Assembly: GCA_019114175.1 (NCBI GenBank)
Contig: DXFZ01000091.1
Coordinates: 1 to 32,661 of the forward strand
DNA: 32,661 nt
Reading direction: 5' to 3'
DNA from: Candidatus Corynebacterium gallistercoris
GTDB taxonomy: Bacteria > Actinomycetota > Actinomycetes > Mycobacteriales > Mycobacteriaceae
The notes under the pieces are model-generated. The model saw nothing but the letters and a program-made list of their open reading frames with translations. It had not been told where the DNA came from and searched no databases. Below are positions 1-7,648 of this stretch, one piece after another (the first letter of the stretch is position 1; each line of letters begins with the position of its first letter). A program made the position numbers and the translations under genes.

Positions 1-332
1 CGTTCCCACTTCTCTGGGTGGGCAACGATGTGATCTCCCAGCATGGAAGAGCCACCGAACAGGGCGACAAGCCGGGTGCGGAACTGCGAGTCCCGTTGCA
101 GGGTGGTGAGGAACTCCCCCGCGGGGGCGTCGCCCCCCAAAGCCTCCACCAGACGCACCACATTGTTCAGCGCAAGATCCGGATCTGCGGCGGCGGACAA
201 AGCCCACAGCACCGGTGCATGATCCGCGTCATTCCAGCCCAGAGAATCCAGATCCTCCTGGGCACGCGGGTGGGTGAGGCCCAGGACGCGGGCGGTGGGC
301 ACGGACGAGCGGGAGGAACGGGGGCGAGTCAC
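1..332 (-). CDS. glnE: Glutamine synthetase adenylyltransferase, N-terminal part
   Basis: This is the first 110 or so codons of GlnE, the bifunctional enzyme that adenylylates and deadenylylates glutamine synthetase in response to nitrogen status. The gene runs off the left edge. Reading starts at GTG (332-330) and gives VTRPRSSR, then an N-terminal region with VLWALSAAADPDLALNNVVR and LVALFGGSSMLGDHIVAHPE. The last stretch is characteristic of the GlnE N-terminal nucleotidyltransferase domain, which is where the family's 'GSS' motif lies. AAGGAG lies 13 bases upstream of the GTG. The neighbour glnA2 on the same strand matches the glnA2-glnE order of mycobacteria and corynebacteria. A copy of the dispersed GGCGACGCC motif (126-134) sits in it and reads LGGDAPAG. 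The family call is from memory of conserved segments. Confidence 0.85.
   Translation of the reverse strand, partial: MTRPRSSRSSVPTARVLGLTHPRAQEDLDSLGWNDADHAPVLWALSAAADPDLALNNVVRLVEALGGDAPAGEFLTTLQRDSQFRTRLVALFGGSSMLGDHIVAHPEKWE
113..140 (-). repeat. Dispersed GGCGACGCC motif, copy 1 (in glnE)
   Basis: Read on the minus strand: TTTGGGGGGCGACGCCCCCGC. The core is at 126-134. In the gene it reads LGGDAPAG, in the same frame as other copies that point with their gene. Confidence 0.6.
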
Positions 333-387
333 TGTAGCGGGTCAGCTCCTTGGTGGAATGCGGGTGGAAAACTGCTGGTGCAAGAGG

Positions 388-1728
388 CTAAAAGGCCAGG
401 TTGTTGCGCAACTCCCACGGGGTGATCTGCCCCTGGTAGTCGTACCACTCGCGCCACTTGTTGCGCAGGAAGTACTCGAAAACATGCTCGCCCAGGGCAT
501 CGGCCACGAGCTCGGAGCGCTCCATGTGGCGCAGCGCATCGGCCAAGTCACTGGGCAGGTCCTTAAATCCGGCGGCCATGCGCTCCCGGCGCGTCATGCG
601 GGAGACATCGTCTTCAGCCGGGTTCGGCAGCTCATAGCAATCCTTGATGCCCTTCAGCCCTGCGGCGAGGAGCACGGAGTAGGCCAGGTACGGGTTGCAG
701 GCGGAGTCCGGGGAGCGGACCTCCACGCGGCGGGAGGCGGCCTTGTTCTGGGTGTACATGGGCAGGCGCACCATTGCGGAGCGGTTGGACGCGCCCCAGG
801 CGGCGGCGCGCGGAGCTTCCGCGCCAGAGGCGATGCGCTTGTAGGAGTTCACCCACTGGTTCGTCACTGCGGAAATCTCCGGGGCGTGCTCCAGGATGCC
901 GGCGATGAAGGACTTCGCGGTGCCGGAGAGGCGCAGCTCATCGTCGGGGTCGTGAAAAGCATTGTCATCGCCTTCGAACAGGGAGATGTGGGTGTGCATG
1001 GCGGAACCCGCATGTTCCGTGAAGGGCTTCGGCATGAAGGTGGCGGCCACGCCGTTTTGGCGGGCGACCTGCTTAATCAGGTAGCGGAAGGTCATAACGT
1101 TATCCGCCATGGACAGGGCATCGGCGAAGCGCAGGTCAATCTCCTGCTGGCCGGGGGCGGCCTCATGGTGGGAGAACTCCACGGAAATGCCCATGCGCTC
1201 CAGAGAGCTGATGGCGTGGGCGCGGAAACCCGGGGCATCATCGGTGACCGCCTGGTCAAAGTAACCACCCCAGTCCGTGGGCACCGGCGGGTAGCCTTCC
1301 GTGTCCAAGGACTTGACCAGGAAGAACTCGATCTCCGGGTGGATGTAGCAGCTGAAGCCTTGGTCCGCCGCGGCGTTCATCTGGCGGCGCAGCACCTGGC
1401 GGGGGTCGGCCCAGGAGGGCTCCCCGTCCGGCATGGCGATGTCACAGAACATGCGGGCGGAGAGGTGGCCATCGGGGCTATCGCTAAAGGGCAGGATCTG
1501 GAAGGTGGAGGGATCAGGCCGGGCAATCGTGTCTGATTCGGCCACGCGGGAGAAGCCTTCAATGGCGGAGCCATCGAAGCCGATGCCTTCCTCAAAGGCA
1601 CCCTCTAGCTCAGCGGGCACCACGGCCACAGACTTCAAAAAGCCCTGGATGTCCGTAAACCACAGACGGACAAAGCGAATATCCCGTTCCTCAAGCGTGC
1701 GGAGGACGTATTCCTGTTGGCGGTTCAT
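388..1728 (-). CDS. glnA2: Glutamine synthetase type I, GlnA2
   Basis: This is a class I glutamine synthetase homologue of 446 residues, making glutamine (or acting on a related amine) from glutamate, ammonia and ATP in the cytoplasm. Visible family signatures are the beta-grasp segment [22 protein letters not shown], the metal-binding [25 protein letters not shown], the ATP-site [16 protein letters not shown] and the arginine-bearing [10 protein letters not shown] chose ATG 1728-1726 ([16 protein letters not shown]) because it gives the length I remember for corynebacterial GlnA2. Also, a TACAAT hexamer lies 7 bases before it, so the mRNA may be leaderless. An in-frame start at 1797 would add 23 residues of non-family sequence. 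In C. glutamicum GlnA2 is the accessory enzyme beside the main GlnA1. It lies upstream of glnE. Confidence 0.95.
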   Translation of the reverse strand: MNRQQEYVLRTLEERDIRFVRLWFTDIQGFLKSVAVVPAELEGAFEEGIGFDGSAIEGFSRVAESDTIARPDPSTFQILPFSDSPDGHLSARMFCDIAMPDGEPSWADPRQVLRRQMNAAADQGFSCYIHPEIEFFLVKSLDTEGYPPVPTDWGGYFDQAVTDDAPGFRAHAISSLERMGISVEFSHHEAAPGQQEIDLRFADALSMADNVMTFRYLIKQVARQNGVAATFMPKPFTEHAGSAMHTHISLFEGDDNAFHDPDDELRLSGTAKSFIAGILEHAPEISAVTNQWVNSYKRIASGAEAPRAAAWGASNRSAMVRLPMYTQNKAASRRVEVRSPDSACNPYLAYSVLLAAGLKGIKDCYELPNPAEDDVSRMTRRERMAAGFKDLPSDLADALRHMERSELVADALGEHVFEYFLRNKWREWYDYQGQITPWELRNNLAF

Positions 1729-1735
1729 GGCAACC

Positions 1736-1741
1736 ATTGTA
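1736..1741 (-). promoter_or_regulatory. -10 hexamer of glnA2, probable leaderless promoter
   Basis: The minus strand reads TACAAT seven bases before the glnA2 ATG, placing the expected transcription start on or next to the A of the start codon. No good Shine-Dalgarno sequence is present. The -35 region is not recognisable. Leaderless transcripts are common in corynebacteria. Confidence 0.5.
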
Positions 1742-1794
1742 GGCATGCCGTGGGGTCGGGGGACGAGAAGTTCGGCCACACCGGGTATGCATGG

Positions 1795-1800
1795 CACAAT
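1795..1800 (+). promoter_or_regulatory. -10-like hexamer of panB, probable leaderless promoter
   Basis: CACAAT lies seven bases before the panB ATG (1808), mirroring the arrangement at the divergent glnA2. There is no purine-rich ribosome binding site in between. The two divergent promoters share a 79-bp intergenic region. Confidence 0.4.
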
Positions 1801-1807
1801 CTTGTCT

Positions 1808-2674
1808 ATGACTGCACAGCCCTCCCCTAGTTCACAGTCCAGCTCGTCCGCGGGCTACATGGTCCCCACCAAGCAGGTGCGCATCGCCGACTTGAAGGCC
1901 CGGAAGGGACCAGCTGGTTCCGGCGAGCCTTTCGCCATGCTCACCGCATATGACTACTCCACCGCCCGGGCCTTTGCCCAGGCCGGGATTGAGGTCATGC
2001 TGGTGGGAGACTCCGCCGCCAACGTGGTCTATGGCTATGAGGCCACCCAGCGGGTCTCCATGGATGAGATGGTGTACCTGGCCGCAGGTGTTGTCCGCGG
2101 TGCCGGCCGCGCCGTGGTGGTGGCGGACTTGCCTTTCGGCACCTATGAGGCCTCGTGTGAGCAGGCGGTGTCCTCCGCCGCGGAAATGATGCACCGCTCC
2201 GGCGCGCACGCTGTGAAGATCGAGGGCGGGGAACGCATGGCGGACAAGATCGCGGCCATCACGCGGGCCGGAATCTCCGTGTGCGCCCACATTGGGTTCA
2301 CGCCACAATCCGTCAACCAGCTGGGCGGCTTCAAGGTCCAGGGCCGTGGCGGCGGCGCGGAGCAGCTCATGGCGGATGCCCGCGCGGTAGAGGCCGCGGG
2401 GGCGGACATGGTGGTGCTGGAGATGGTGCCGGCTGAAGTGGCCAAGCGGGTCACCGAGGAACTATCCATCCCCACCATCGGCATCGGTGCCGGCCCTGAT
2501 TGTGACGGCCAGGTGCTGGTGTGGCATGACATGGTCGCGCTGCCAGCAGATGGGCACCGGCCACGTTTTGCACAGCAATGGGCTCAGGTGGGCGAAGACC
2601 TCACGGCTGCCGCCGCTGCCTACAAAAAGGAAGTGGCGGCAAGGACATTCCCTGCCGCCGAGCACTGCTTTTAA
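1808..2674 (+). CDS. panB: 3-methyl-2-oxobutanoate hydroxymethyltransferase
   Basis: PanB transfers a hydroxymethyl group from methylene-tetrahydrofolate to alpha-ketoisovalerate, giving ketopantoate, the first committed step of pantothenate and CoA synthesis. The 288-residue product is of normal length. It shows the metal- and substrate-binding segments [33 protein letters not shown], the KIEGG segment, [15 protein letters not shown] and [20 protein letters not shown] start at ATG 1808 ([10 protein letters not shown]); the first 20 residues are serine-rich and not part of the barrel. PanC, often the partner gene, does not follow. The next gene is on the opposite strand. The position next to glnA2 matches the actinobacterial order. 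A short hairpin around GCCTTCGGC (2689-2700) follows the stop. Confidence 0.95.
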   Translation: MTAQPSPSSQSSSSAGYMVPTKQVRIADLKARKGPAGSGEPFAMLTAYDYSTARAFAQAGIEVMLVGDSAANVVYGYEATQRVSMDEMVYLAAGVVRGAGRAVVVADLPFGTYEASCEQAVSSAAEMMHRSGAHAVKIEGGERMADKIAAITRAGISVCAHIGFTPQSVNQLGGFKVQGRGGGAEQLMADARAVEAAGADMVVLEMVPAEVAKRVTEELSIPTIGIGAGPDCDGQVLVWHDMVALPADGHRPRFAQQWAQVGEDLTAAAAAYKKEVAARTFPAAEHCF

Positions 2675-2703
2675 GGTGAAGACCTAGTTGCCTTCGGCAG
2701 GTG

Positions 2704-2874
2704 CTAGTCCTCATCCCATTCATCAGCAGCTTCGTTGCGCTCACGCGCCAGCTCTAGTGCGCGAGAGGCCTCCTCCTTGGAGTCATAGGGGCCCATCCGG
2801 TTTTCCCACCCGGACTGCTTGCCCTGGAGAACTTCACCGGTCTGTGTATCGAAGTACCATTCTTGATCGCTCAT
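2704..2874 (-). CDS. Small acidic protein of unknown function
   Basis: This gene encodes 56 residues beginning MSDQEWYFDTQTGEV and ending in an acidic ADEWDED tail. I do not recognise a characterised family. The W-Y-F-x-x-x-T-G-x-V pattern, a G-P-Y segment and a following alanine/glutamate-rich helix (SKEEASRALELARERNEAA) are reminiscent of short SPOR-like actinobacterial proteins. The start at ATG 2874-2872 is preferred because the longer frame runs back into the RNase P RNA gene. It sits between panB and rnpB, convergent with panB, and has only about 30 bases between its start and rnpB. The gene is probably real, judged by composition and the compact, well-folded-looking sequence. Function is unknown. 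Confidence 0.65.
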   Translation of the reverse strand: MSDQEWYFDTQTGEVLQGKQSGWENRMGPYDSKEEASRALELARERNEAADEWDED

Positions 2875-2904
2875 GGTTCCCTTAGTACCACACAATCGGG
2901 GTAT

Positions 2905-3382
2905 GTGGCGCAGAGGCAGCCTATGAGCCGGATTCTGTTTCGCCCGGTGAGGGAGCACCTCTTTTCCGCGCGTGGCGATCATCCATCTGGACGCACCATT
3001 GCTGGCGCGCCTCAAGCGGCCTACCTGTTTCTTTTTGCGGACGAGCAGCCCTTGAAACACCACCGCACCGCTGGCCTTCTTCAAGCCTGGGTGCGGTCAC
3101 TTGACCTTGCTCCCGGTGGGGTTTACCTAGCCACCGCAGTCACCTACGGTGCTGGTGCGCTCTTACCGCACCTTTTCACCCTTACCAGCCACCCGCCCCG
3201 AAGGGCGGTTGAGCGGGCTGGCGGTTTATTTCTGTGGCACTATCCCGCGGGTCGCCCCGGGTTGCCGTTAGCAACCACCGTGCTCTGTGGAGTCCGGACT
3301 TTCCTCCGCACCTGGCCTGTCCCCGTCTAGGGGGGTGGTTCCCGGTGCCGCGATCACCCAGCCACCTCTGCGCAAGCTCTCA
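2905..3382 (-). ncRNA. rnpB: RNase P RNA, class A
   Basis: This is the catalytic RNA of RNase P, which cuts the 5' leader from tRNA precursors. On the minus strand the universally conserved GAGGAAAGTCCGGACTCC appears near the 5' end (about 3290-3310), and ACAGAATCCGGCTCATAGGC at the 3' end (about 2920-2945) supplies the other half of the P4 pairing. The ends are set by helix P1: GCGCAGAGG near 3365-3373 pairs with CCTCTGCGC at 2908-2916. The strand runs immediately after the stop codon of the RNase HI gene (3385), so the two may share transcripts. Open reading frames across this stretch are spurious. The exact termini are estimates. Confidence 0.95.
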
Positions 3383-3384
3383 CT

Positions 3385-4515
3385 CTACCGCAGGAAGTGG
3401 GTATCGTTCACCAGCCGCACCACGGCCTGCCCGTCCGGGTAGAACTCGACGATGCTCAGCGCCGCCAGGTCCAAGTGCACGCTGCGGTAGATCTGCCCAT
3501 CGCAGCCGAGGGCTTGGCGCAGAATTGATTTAATCGGCGTGACATGGCTGACCACCAGCACGTTGCTGCCTGCGTGGGTCTCCACCAGCTCTTCCACCAC
3601 GCCCTGGATGCGCTGAAACACCTGGTCCTGACTCTCGCCGCCGTGGGGTGCGGCGGAGGAGTCGTGGAAGCACGCCGCGTGGTCATCCGGGTACTCGGAC
3701 TTGATCTCGCGGAAGGTCTTTCCCTCCCAGGTGCCAAAGTCCATCTCGATGAGCCCCTCGTGCGTAGTCACATCGAGGCCCATCGCATCGGCAGCCGCGT
3801 GGGCTGTTTGTTGGCATCGTTGAAGGGGCGACGCCACCACCGCGCCAATTCCTCCACGCGAAGCCAGGTAGTTGGCCGCGGCCATCGCCTGCCGCTGACC
3901 TCCGGGCGTGAGTTCCGGGTCGGAAAGCCCGGAGAACTGACCGGCCACGCTCATGGCCGTTTGCCCGTGCCGCAACAACAGCAGCCGCGTGGGGCGCTTA
4001 CCCCCATGCCACTCGGGCGCCGCCGGTGCTGCGGGGGCTGAGCCCTGCTCCGGCTCCTCGGCCCATTGCCCGGATTCTTTGTCATCCATGGCCCGGTTCG
4101 CCAGCTCATCGGCGCGCTTGTTCTGCGCGCGTGGCACCCAGGTGTAGGTGACCTTCGCCAGGGTCTTTTCGAGCTCCTTGACCTTGGCGGCCAGTGGCCT
4201 CATGTCCGGGTGCTTGATCTTCCAACGGCCGGACATCTGCTCCACCACCAGCTTGGAGTCCATGAACACGTCCACCGTGAGGTTTCCTGCGTCCTCGCCC
4301 CGCGCCGCAGCGACTTCGGTGGCGAGGGTCAGGCCGTTGACCAAACTGGTGTATTCCGCAACGTTGTTCGTGGCCTTTGGGATGTACTCCCATTGCACGG
4401 CCACTTCCTTTGGCTCCCCCTTGATGGCGGAGGCCGGATCCACCACTGAGCTGCCGGCTCCGGCGAGTCCTGGGTTGCCGCGGGAACCACCGTCACATTC
4501 GATCCTCAAACGCAT
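3385..4515 (-). CDS. Bifunctional RNase HI / histidine phosphatase
   Basis: This is a 376-residue fusion like Rv2228c of M. tuberculosis. Residues 1-140 form RNase HI, which cuts the RNA strand of RNA-DNA hybrids. The catalytic acids visible are D8 (ECDGGSRGNPG), E54 (NNVAEYTSLVNG), D86 (VFMDSKLVVEQ) and D136 (NKRADELAN). An Ala/Pro/Glu-rich linker at about 145-170 follows. Residues 175-376 form a histidine phosphatase domain with LLRHGQT (H183), IEMDFGTWEG and VVSHVTPIKS. In mycobacteria the second domain has phosphatase activity reported on alpha-ribazole phosphate (CobC type). It is the last gene of the nif3 > zinc-ribbon > RNase HI group, 9 bases after the previous stop. The VVASPLQR segment coincides with the dispersed GGCGACGCC motif at 3827-3835. 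Confidence 0.95.
   Translation of the reverse strand: MRLRIECDGGSRGNPGLAGAGSSVVDPASAIKGEPKEVAVQWEYIPKATNNVAEYTSLVNGLTLATEVAAARGEDAGNLTVDVFMDSKLVVEQMSGRWKIKHPDMRPLAAKVKELEKTLAKVTYTWVPRAQNKRADELANRAMDDKESGQWAEEPEQGSAPAAPAAPEWHGGKRPTRLLLLRHGQTAMSVAGQFSGLSDPELTPGGQRQAMAAANYLASRGGIGAVVASPLQRCQQTAHAAADAMGLDVTTHEGLIEMDFGTWEGKTFREIKSEYPDDHAACFHDSSAAPHGGESQDQVFQRIQGVVEELVETHAGSNVLVVSHVTPIKSILRQALGCDGQIYRSVHLDLAALSIVEFYPDGQAVVRLVNDTHFLR
3821..3846 (+). repeat. Dispersed GGCGACGCC motif, copy 2 (in RNase HI/phosphatase gene)
   Basis: AAGGGGCGACGCCACCACCGC with core at 3827-3835. The gene reads VVASPLQR, which is a genuine family motif, so this copy could be coincidence. It lacks the T-rich tract. Confidence 0.35.
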
Positions 4516-4524
4516 GGCACCACT

Positions 4525-5235
4525 CTAGACCAACAGCAGGACACCGCATTCGGGGCAGCGCAGGACCTCGTCATCAGCTGCGGCCCGCAGTTGCTTCATG
4601 AACGCCGGGTCGAGCTCCATGAAGCAGCCCTGGCAGGTCCGGCCCTGCAGCTTCGCCGCGCCCACGCCGTGGGCTTCCCGCTGTTCGTCGTAGGCCGCCA
4701 GCACGCTGTCACAGATGGCCGCCCTGGCTGCTTCGGCCCTGGATTGGGCTGCGGCGAGATCCGCCTCTATCGCGCGACTGGCCTGCGCCACCCTGTCACG
4801 AGCTTGCTGGAGGTCGCCGGCACCGGCCTCATCCTGATTCCCGGCGAACATCTCCACCACTTTCAACTCTCGGGCCAGCCGCTCCTCCGCGGCGTGCAGG
4901 CGGGTCTGCGCGGCGGTGAGATCATGTTTGAGGTCCCGGCGTTTTTCCTTATCAATCTCCGCTCTTAAAGACTTCACGTTCGCCCGCACGCGCTCCTTGA
5001 GCTTTCCCACTTCCTGGCGCAGGCGGTTGACCTCTTGGTGGTGCCCCCTGCTTTCCTTGGTGCGCTCCAGTTTTTGCTTCTCCCGCTTGCACTGCTGTTG
5101 CTCCAGCCTGCTGAGCTCTTGGCGCTCTGGAAGGGCGGCCAGCCGGGCACGCAGCACGCTCATCGTCTCATCCGCCGCAGCCAGGCTGGCCAGGGCCGGC
5201 CGGAATTCGGGGGAACAGCGCAAACTATTGCTCAT
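4525..5235 (-). CDS. Coiled-coil protein with C-terminal zinc ribbon
   Basis: The 236-residue protein belongs to the C4-type zinc-ribbon family typified by Rv2229c. Residues 10-180 are one long charged helix rich in Glu, Arg, Lys, Gln and Ala, predicting a coiled coil. The C-terminus carries a four-cysteine ribbon, C-Q-G-C and then C-P-E-C about 35 residues later. The biochemical role is not established. The family is suggested to bind nucleic acid or protein and travels with Nif3 and RNase HI across actinobacteria. The start at ATG 5235-5233 (MSNSLRCSPE) overlaps the end of nif3 by 11 bases, implying translational coupling. An in-frame start at 5388 lies deep inside nif3 and is not believable. 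Confidence 0.88.
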   Translation of the reverse strand: MSNSLRCSPEFRPALASLAAADETMSVLRARLAALPERQELSRLEQQQCKREKQKLERTKESRGHHQEVNRLRQEVGKLKERVRANVKSLRAEIDKEKRRDLKHDLTAAQTRLHAAEERLARELKVVEMFAGNQDEAGAGDLQQARDRVAQASRAIEADLAAAQSRAEAARAAICDSVLAAYDEQREAHGVGAAKLQGRTCQGCFMELDPAFMKQLRAAADDEVLRCPECGVLLLV

Positions 5236-6352
5236 GGAGAGTCCAAGGGTCGGTGGGGATATCAATGACGTGCACCTCGGCACCCGTGGCCTCATGGACC
5301 ACGTCCGCGGCTTGGGCGCACCAGGGGAATTCGCTGGCCCAGTGGGCGGTGTCGATGACGGGGCACCCGCCCATTCGCAGGTGCTCATCCACCGGGTGGT
5401 GGCGCAGGTCGGAGGTCACGAAGCAATCCACGTCCATCTTCGCCACCTGGGTCAAGAAACTATCTCCGGCGCCACTGGCCACCGCCACGGTGCGAACCAC
5501 GCGCTCCGGGTCGCCGGCCCCGCGAACACCCCAGCGGGTCTTCGGCAGGCGGTCTGCCACGCGGGCCACAAATTCACGGAAGGCCATCGGTTCATCCAGC
5601 TCCCCCACCCGGCCGATGCCGTACGGGGAGTCAAACGTCTGCAGCTCCACCACGTCATAGGCGGGCTCCTCATACGGGTGCGCGGCGCACAGGGCCTCGC
5701 GCACCTTGTGCCGCAGCGCGGACGGTGCGGTGAACTCCACGCGGACTTCCTCCACCTTCTCTACCTCCCCCACGGTTCCGATGTGAGGGCTGGCATCCCC
5801 CACCGGCTTGAACTGACCAGTGACGGCGAATTCAAACCCCGCTTGCTCATAATCGCCTTGCGTGCCAGCCCCCGTGGCGAAGATGGCGGATTTGACCGTG
5901 TCGGCGTCGCCCCCAGGAACCGTGACCCCCCACTTGTCAATGCCCTGTGGGATTGGCTTGAGCGGCCTACCAGGATGAACGCCCAGAAGCTCCGCCAAGC
6001 GATCATTGACACCGGGGCGGGCGGAATCCGCGTTGGTGTGTGCGGCGAACAGCGCCACGTTGTTGCGGATCAGCTTATGGATGATCCGACCTTTCGGGGA
6101 ATCCGCCGGTACGCCGGTCACGCCGCGCAGCAACAAGGGATGGTGGACGATGAGCATGTCCGCGTTCGCCTCGATGGCGGCATCGGTGACCTCATCCGTG
6201 CAGTCCAAAGCGAAGGCCACCTTGTTAGCTAGCTCGGTCCGATCGCCACAGATCAGCCCCACGGCATCCCAGCTTTCCGCCAGGTGCGGCGGGTATGCCT
6301 GTTCCATGGCGGCGACAACCTGGCCCACTGTCACTTGAGTCTGCTCCGGCAT
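5225..6352 (-). CDS. Nif3-like dinuclear metal centre protein
   Basis: This 375-residue member of the Nif3/YbgI family (also named GTP cyclohydrolase 1 type 2 homologue) forms a hexameric ring with two metal ions per subunit. Metal-ligand segments are visible: MLIVHHPLLLRGV (residues about 66-78), FAAHTNADSA (about 102-111) and, near the C-terminus, DLRHHPVDEH followed by VIDTAHWASE. The long form carries an inserted PII/CutA-like middle domain (about residues 130-230, with the CAAHPYEEPAYDV motif), as is usual in Gram-positive bacteria. It is the first gene of a three-gene minus-strand operon and is divergent from the HAD gene at 6437. The real function of the family is unsettled. The start ATG 6352 fits the family length. 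Confidence 0.92.
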   Translation of the reverse strand: MPEQTQVTVGQVVAAMEQAYPPHLAESWDAVGLICGDRTELANKVAFALDCTDEVTDAAIEANADMLIVHHPLLLRGVTGVPADSPKGRIIHKLIRNNVALFAAHTNADSARPGVNDRLAELLGVHPGRPLKPIPQGIDKWGVTVPGGDADTVKSAIFATGAGTQGDYEQAGFEFAVTGQFKPVGDASPHIGTVGEVEKVEEVRVEFTAPSALRHKVREALCAAHPYEEPAYDVVELQTFDSPYGIGRVGELDEPMAFREFVARVADRLPKTRWGVRGAGDPERVVRTVAVASGAGDSFLTQVAKMDVDCFVTSDLRHHPVDEHLRMGGCPVIDTAHWASEFPWCAQAADVVHEATGAEVHVIDIPTDPWTLHEQ

Positions 6353-6436
6353 ATGTGCGCCTCACTTCTCCTTTTGGCTTGCGTTTCTGTCTCACTCGGT
6401 GCCACCCAGCCTAGCTAGTTCTGACACACTGGAGGG

Positions 6437-7150
6437 GTGCGTGAATTACCGATACTGCTCATAGACGTTGATGGCACCTTGATGGACAGCTATCCGGGCA
6501 TCCGGGCGAGCTTCGTCCATGCCCTTGAGACCCACGGGGTTGAGGTCCCGCCGGAGGAGCGGATCAAGCAAATTCCGGGCCCGCCGATGTGGGAGACGCT
6601 GACAGATATTGGGCTGGAAGGCGAGCTGCGTGACCAGGTTTTCGCGACCTATCTGGAACACCAGGAGCAAGGTGGGTGGCGCAATGCCACTCCATTTCCT
6701 GGGATGAAGGAACTGCTGGAGAAGTGGCAGTCCGAAGGGATCATTCTGTCAACCGCCACGAGTAAGTCAGAGGTCTCGGCGGAGCGGATCCTCACCGAGC
6801 ACGGCATGATGGAGCACTTCAACGTGCTCGGGGCCGCCCATGAGAATGGGACCAGGCGCTCCAAGGCAGCCGTGATCGAATACGCCCTGGAGCAGCTGAA
6901 GGAAGATGAGGAGGTCAAGCAGGTGCTGGCCTCTTTGGACCCAGTCGATGCCATGAAGGCGCTGGACCCTACCCAGATGCTGCTCATTGGGGATCGAATC
7001 CACGACGTGGAGGGTGCCGCGGCATCAGGTGTGCCCGCAGTGCTGGTGGAATGGGGTTACGGCACCGATGAGGAGCGCGCCAAGGCGGCGTATACGGTAG
7101 CTTCGCCGGAAGAGCTCGATGAGCTCGTTCAGCGCTGGGCTAACGACTAA
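6437..7150 (+). CDS. HAD-family hydrolase, PtkA-like
   Basis: A 237-residue haloacid-dehalogenase phosphatase of the phosphoglycolate phosphatase type. Motif I is LLIDVDGTLMDS (nucleophile D10, acid D12), motif II is the ILSTATS segment, and motif IV is LLIGDRIHDVEGAAASG. It starts at GTG 6437. An upstream start is excluded by lack of room, and ACACACT just before it could be a -10 giving a leaderless mRNA, with GGAGGG too close to act as a normal ribosome site. It stands directly before ptpA, 18 bases apart. In M. tuberculosis the gene in this place is ptkA (Rv2232), a HAD protein reported to act as a tyrosine kinase on PtpA; the N-terminal extension of that protein is absent here. Phosphatase or kinase activity cannot be decided from sequence. 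Confidence 0.88.
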   Translation: MRELPILLIDVDGTLMDSYPGIRASFVHALETHGVEVPPEERIKQIPGPPMWETLTDIGLEGELRDQVFATYLEHQEQGGWRNATPFPGMKELLEKWQSEGIILSTATSKSEVSAERILTEHGMMEHFNVLGAAHENGTRRSKAAVIEYALEQLKEDEEVKQVLASLDPVDAMKALDPTQMLLIGDRIHDVEGAAASGVPAVLVEWGYGTDEERAKAAYTVASPEELDELVQRWAND

Positions 7151-7168
7151 CGAAAAGGAGTGTCACGA

Positions 7169-7633
7169 ATGACTGATGTAAAGAAGATTACCGTTGTGTG
7201 CACCGGCAATATCTGCCGCTCCCCCATGGGAGAAGTGATGCTTCGTCACCACTTGGATCAGGAATCAACGAAGGATCTCGAGGTGAATTCCTGTGGCCTG
7301 GGTGGCTGGCACGAGGGCGAAGCGGCTGATACCCGCGCGCTCAAGCAGCTCTCCACCGATGGCTACGATGGCTTCGCTCACCGTGCCGCCAAGTTCAACG
7401 AGCAGGTCCATGGTGACGCGGACCTATACCTCGCCATGGATTCCGGCCATGTTGATGGGCTGAAGGATCTGGGCGTCCCCGAGGACAAGATCCGCTTGTT
7501 CCGCAGCTTCGACTCCCAGTCCTCCGAGGGTGCCGAGGTCGCTGACCCCTACTACGGCACCGAGGAAGACTTCGCCACCGTGGCCCGCCAAGTCAAGGCT
7601 GCAATTCCGGGCATCATCGAGGCTGTGGGCTAA
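7169..7633 (+). CDS. ptpA: Low-molecular-weight protein tyrosine phosphatase
   Basis: A 154-residue low-molecular-weight phosphotyrosine phosphatase. The P-loop CTGNICRS carries the nucleophile C11 and R17 in the C-x5-R-S pattern. The general acid is D126 in the DPYYG motif. Start ATG 7169 is preceded by AAAAGGAG with 8 bases spacing, so the ribosome site is strong. The preceding HAD gene is in the same operon and may modify it, as PtkA does PtpA in M. tuberculosis. Corynebacteria use such phosphatases in tyrosine dephosphorylation and the family also includes arsenate reductases, but the Rv2234-like context favours PtpA. The gene converges on SURF1, and the shared hairpin 7630-7648 separates them. 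Confidence 0.92.
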   Translation: MTDVKKITVVCTGNICRSPMGEVMLRHHLDQESTKDLEVNSCGLGGWHEGEAADTRALKQLSTDGYDGFAHRAAKFNEQVHGDADLYLAMDSGHVDGLKDLGVPEDKIRLFRSFDSQSSEGAEVADPYYGTEEDFATVARQVKAAIPGIIEAVG

Positions 7634-7648
7634 CCCCCTGGGGGTTAG
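7630..7648. terminator. Convergent hairpin between ptpA and SURF1 genes
   Basis: CTAACCCCCTGGGGGTTAG is a perfect inverted repeat that contains the ptpA stop codon and ends next to the SURF1 stop codon. It is symmetrical, so it could end transcripts from both sides. There is no clear T-tract, so termination would be hairpin-led or Rho-assisted. Confidence 0.55.

Noticed and set aside
274..1536. Long plus-strand open frame opposite glnA2
   Set aside because: It is antisense to a fully recognisable glutamine synthetase, and its composition (Gly/Val/His/Arg-rich) is that of a high-GC shadow frame.
2863..3330. Open frames across the RNase P RNA gene
   Set aside because: The sequence is explained by conserved RNase P RNA segments and its P1 pairing.
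3827..3835. Motif copy in the RNase HI/phosphatase gene as firm evidence for the dispersed element
   Set aside because: VASPLQR is a true family motif of histidine phosphatases and the T-tract is missing, so I list it only with low confidence and do not rely on it.
5886..5906. GGGGGCGACGCCGACACGG in nif3 and similar GGCGACG strings in other genes as further motif copies
   Set aside because: They lack the T-tract and the ACC(C) tail, and GGCGAC is frequent in GC-rich coding sequence.
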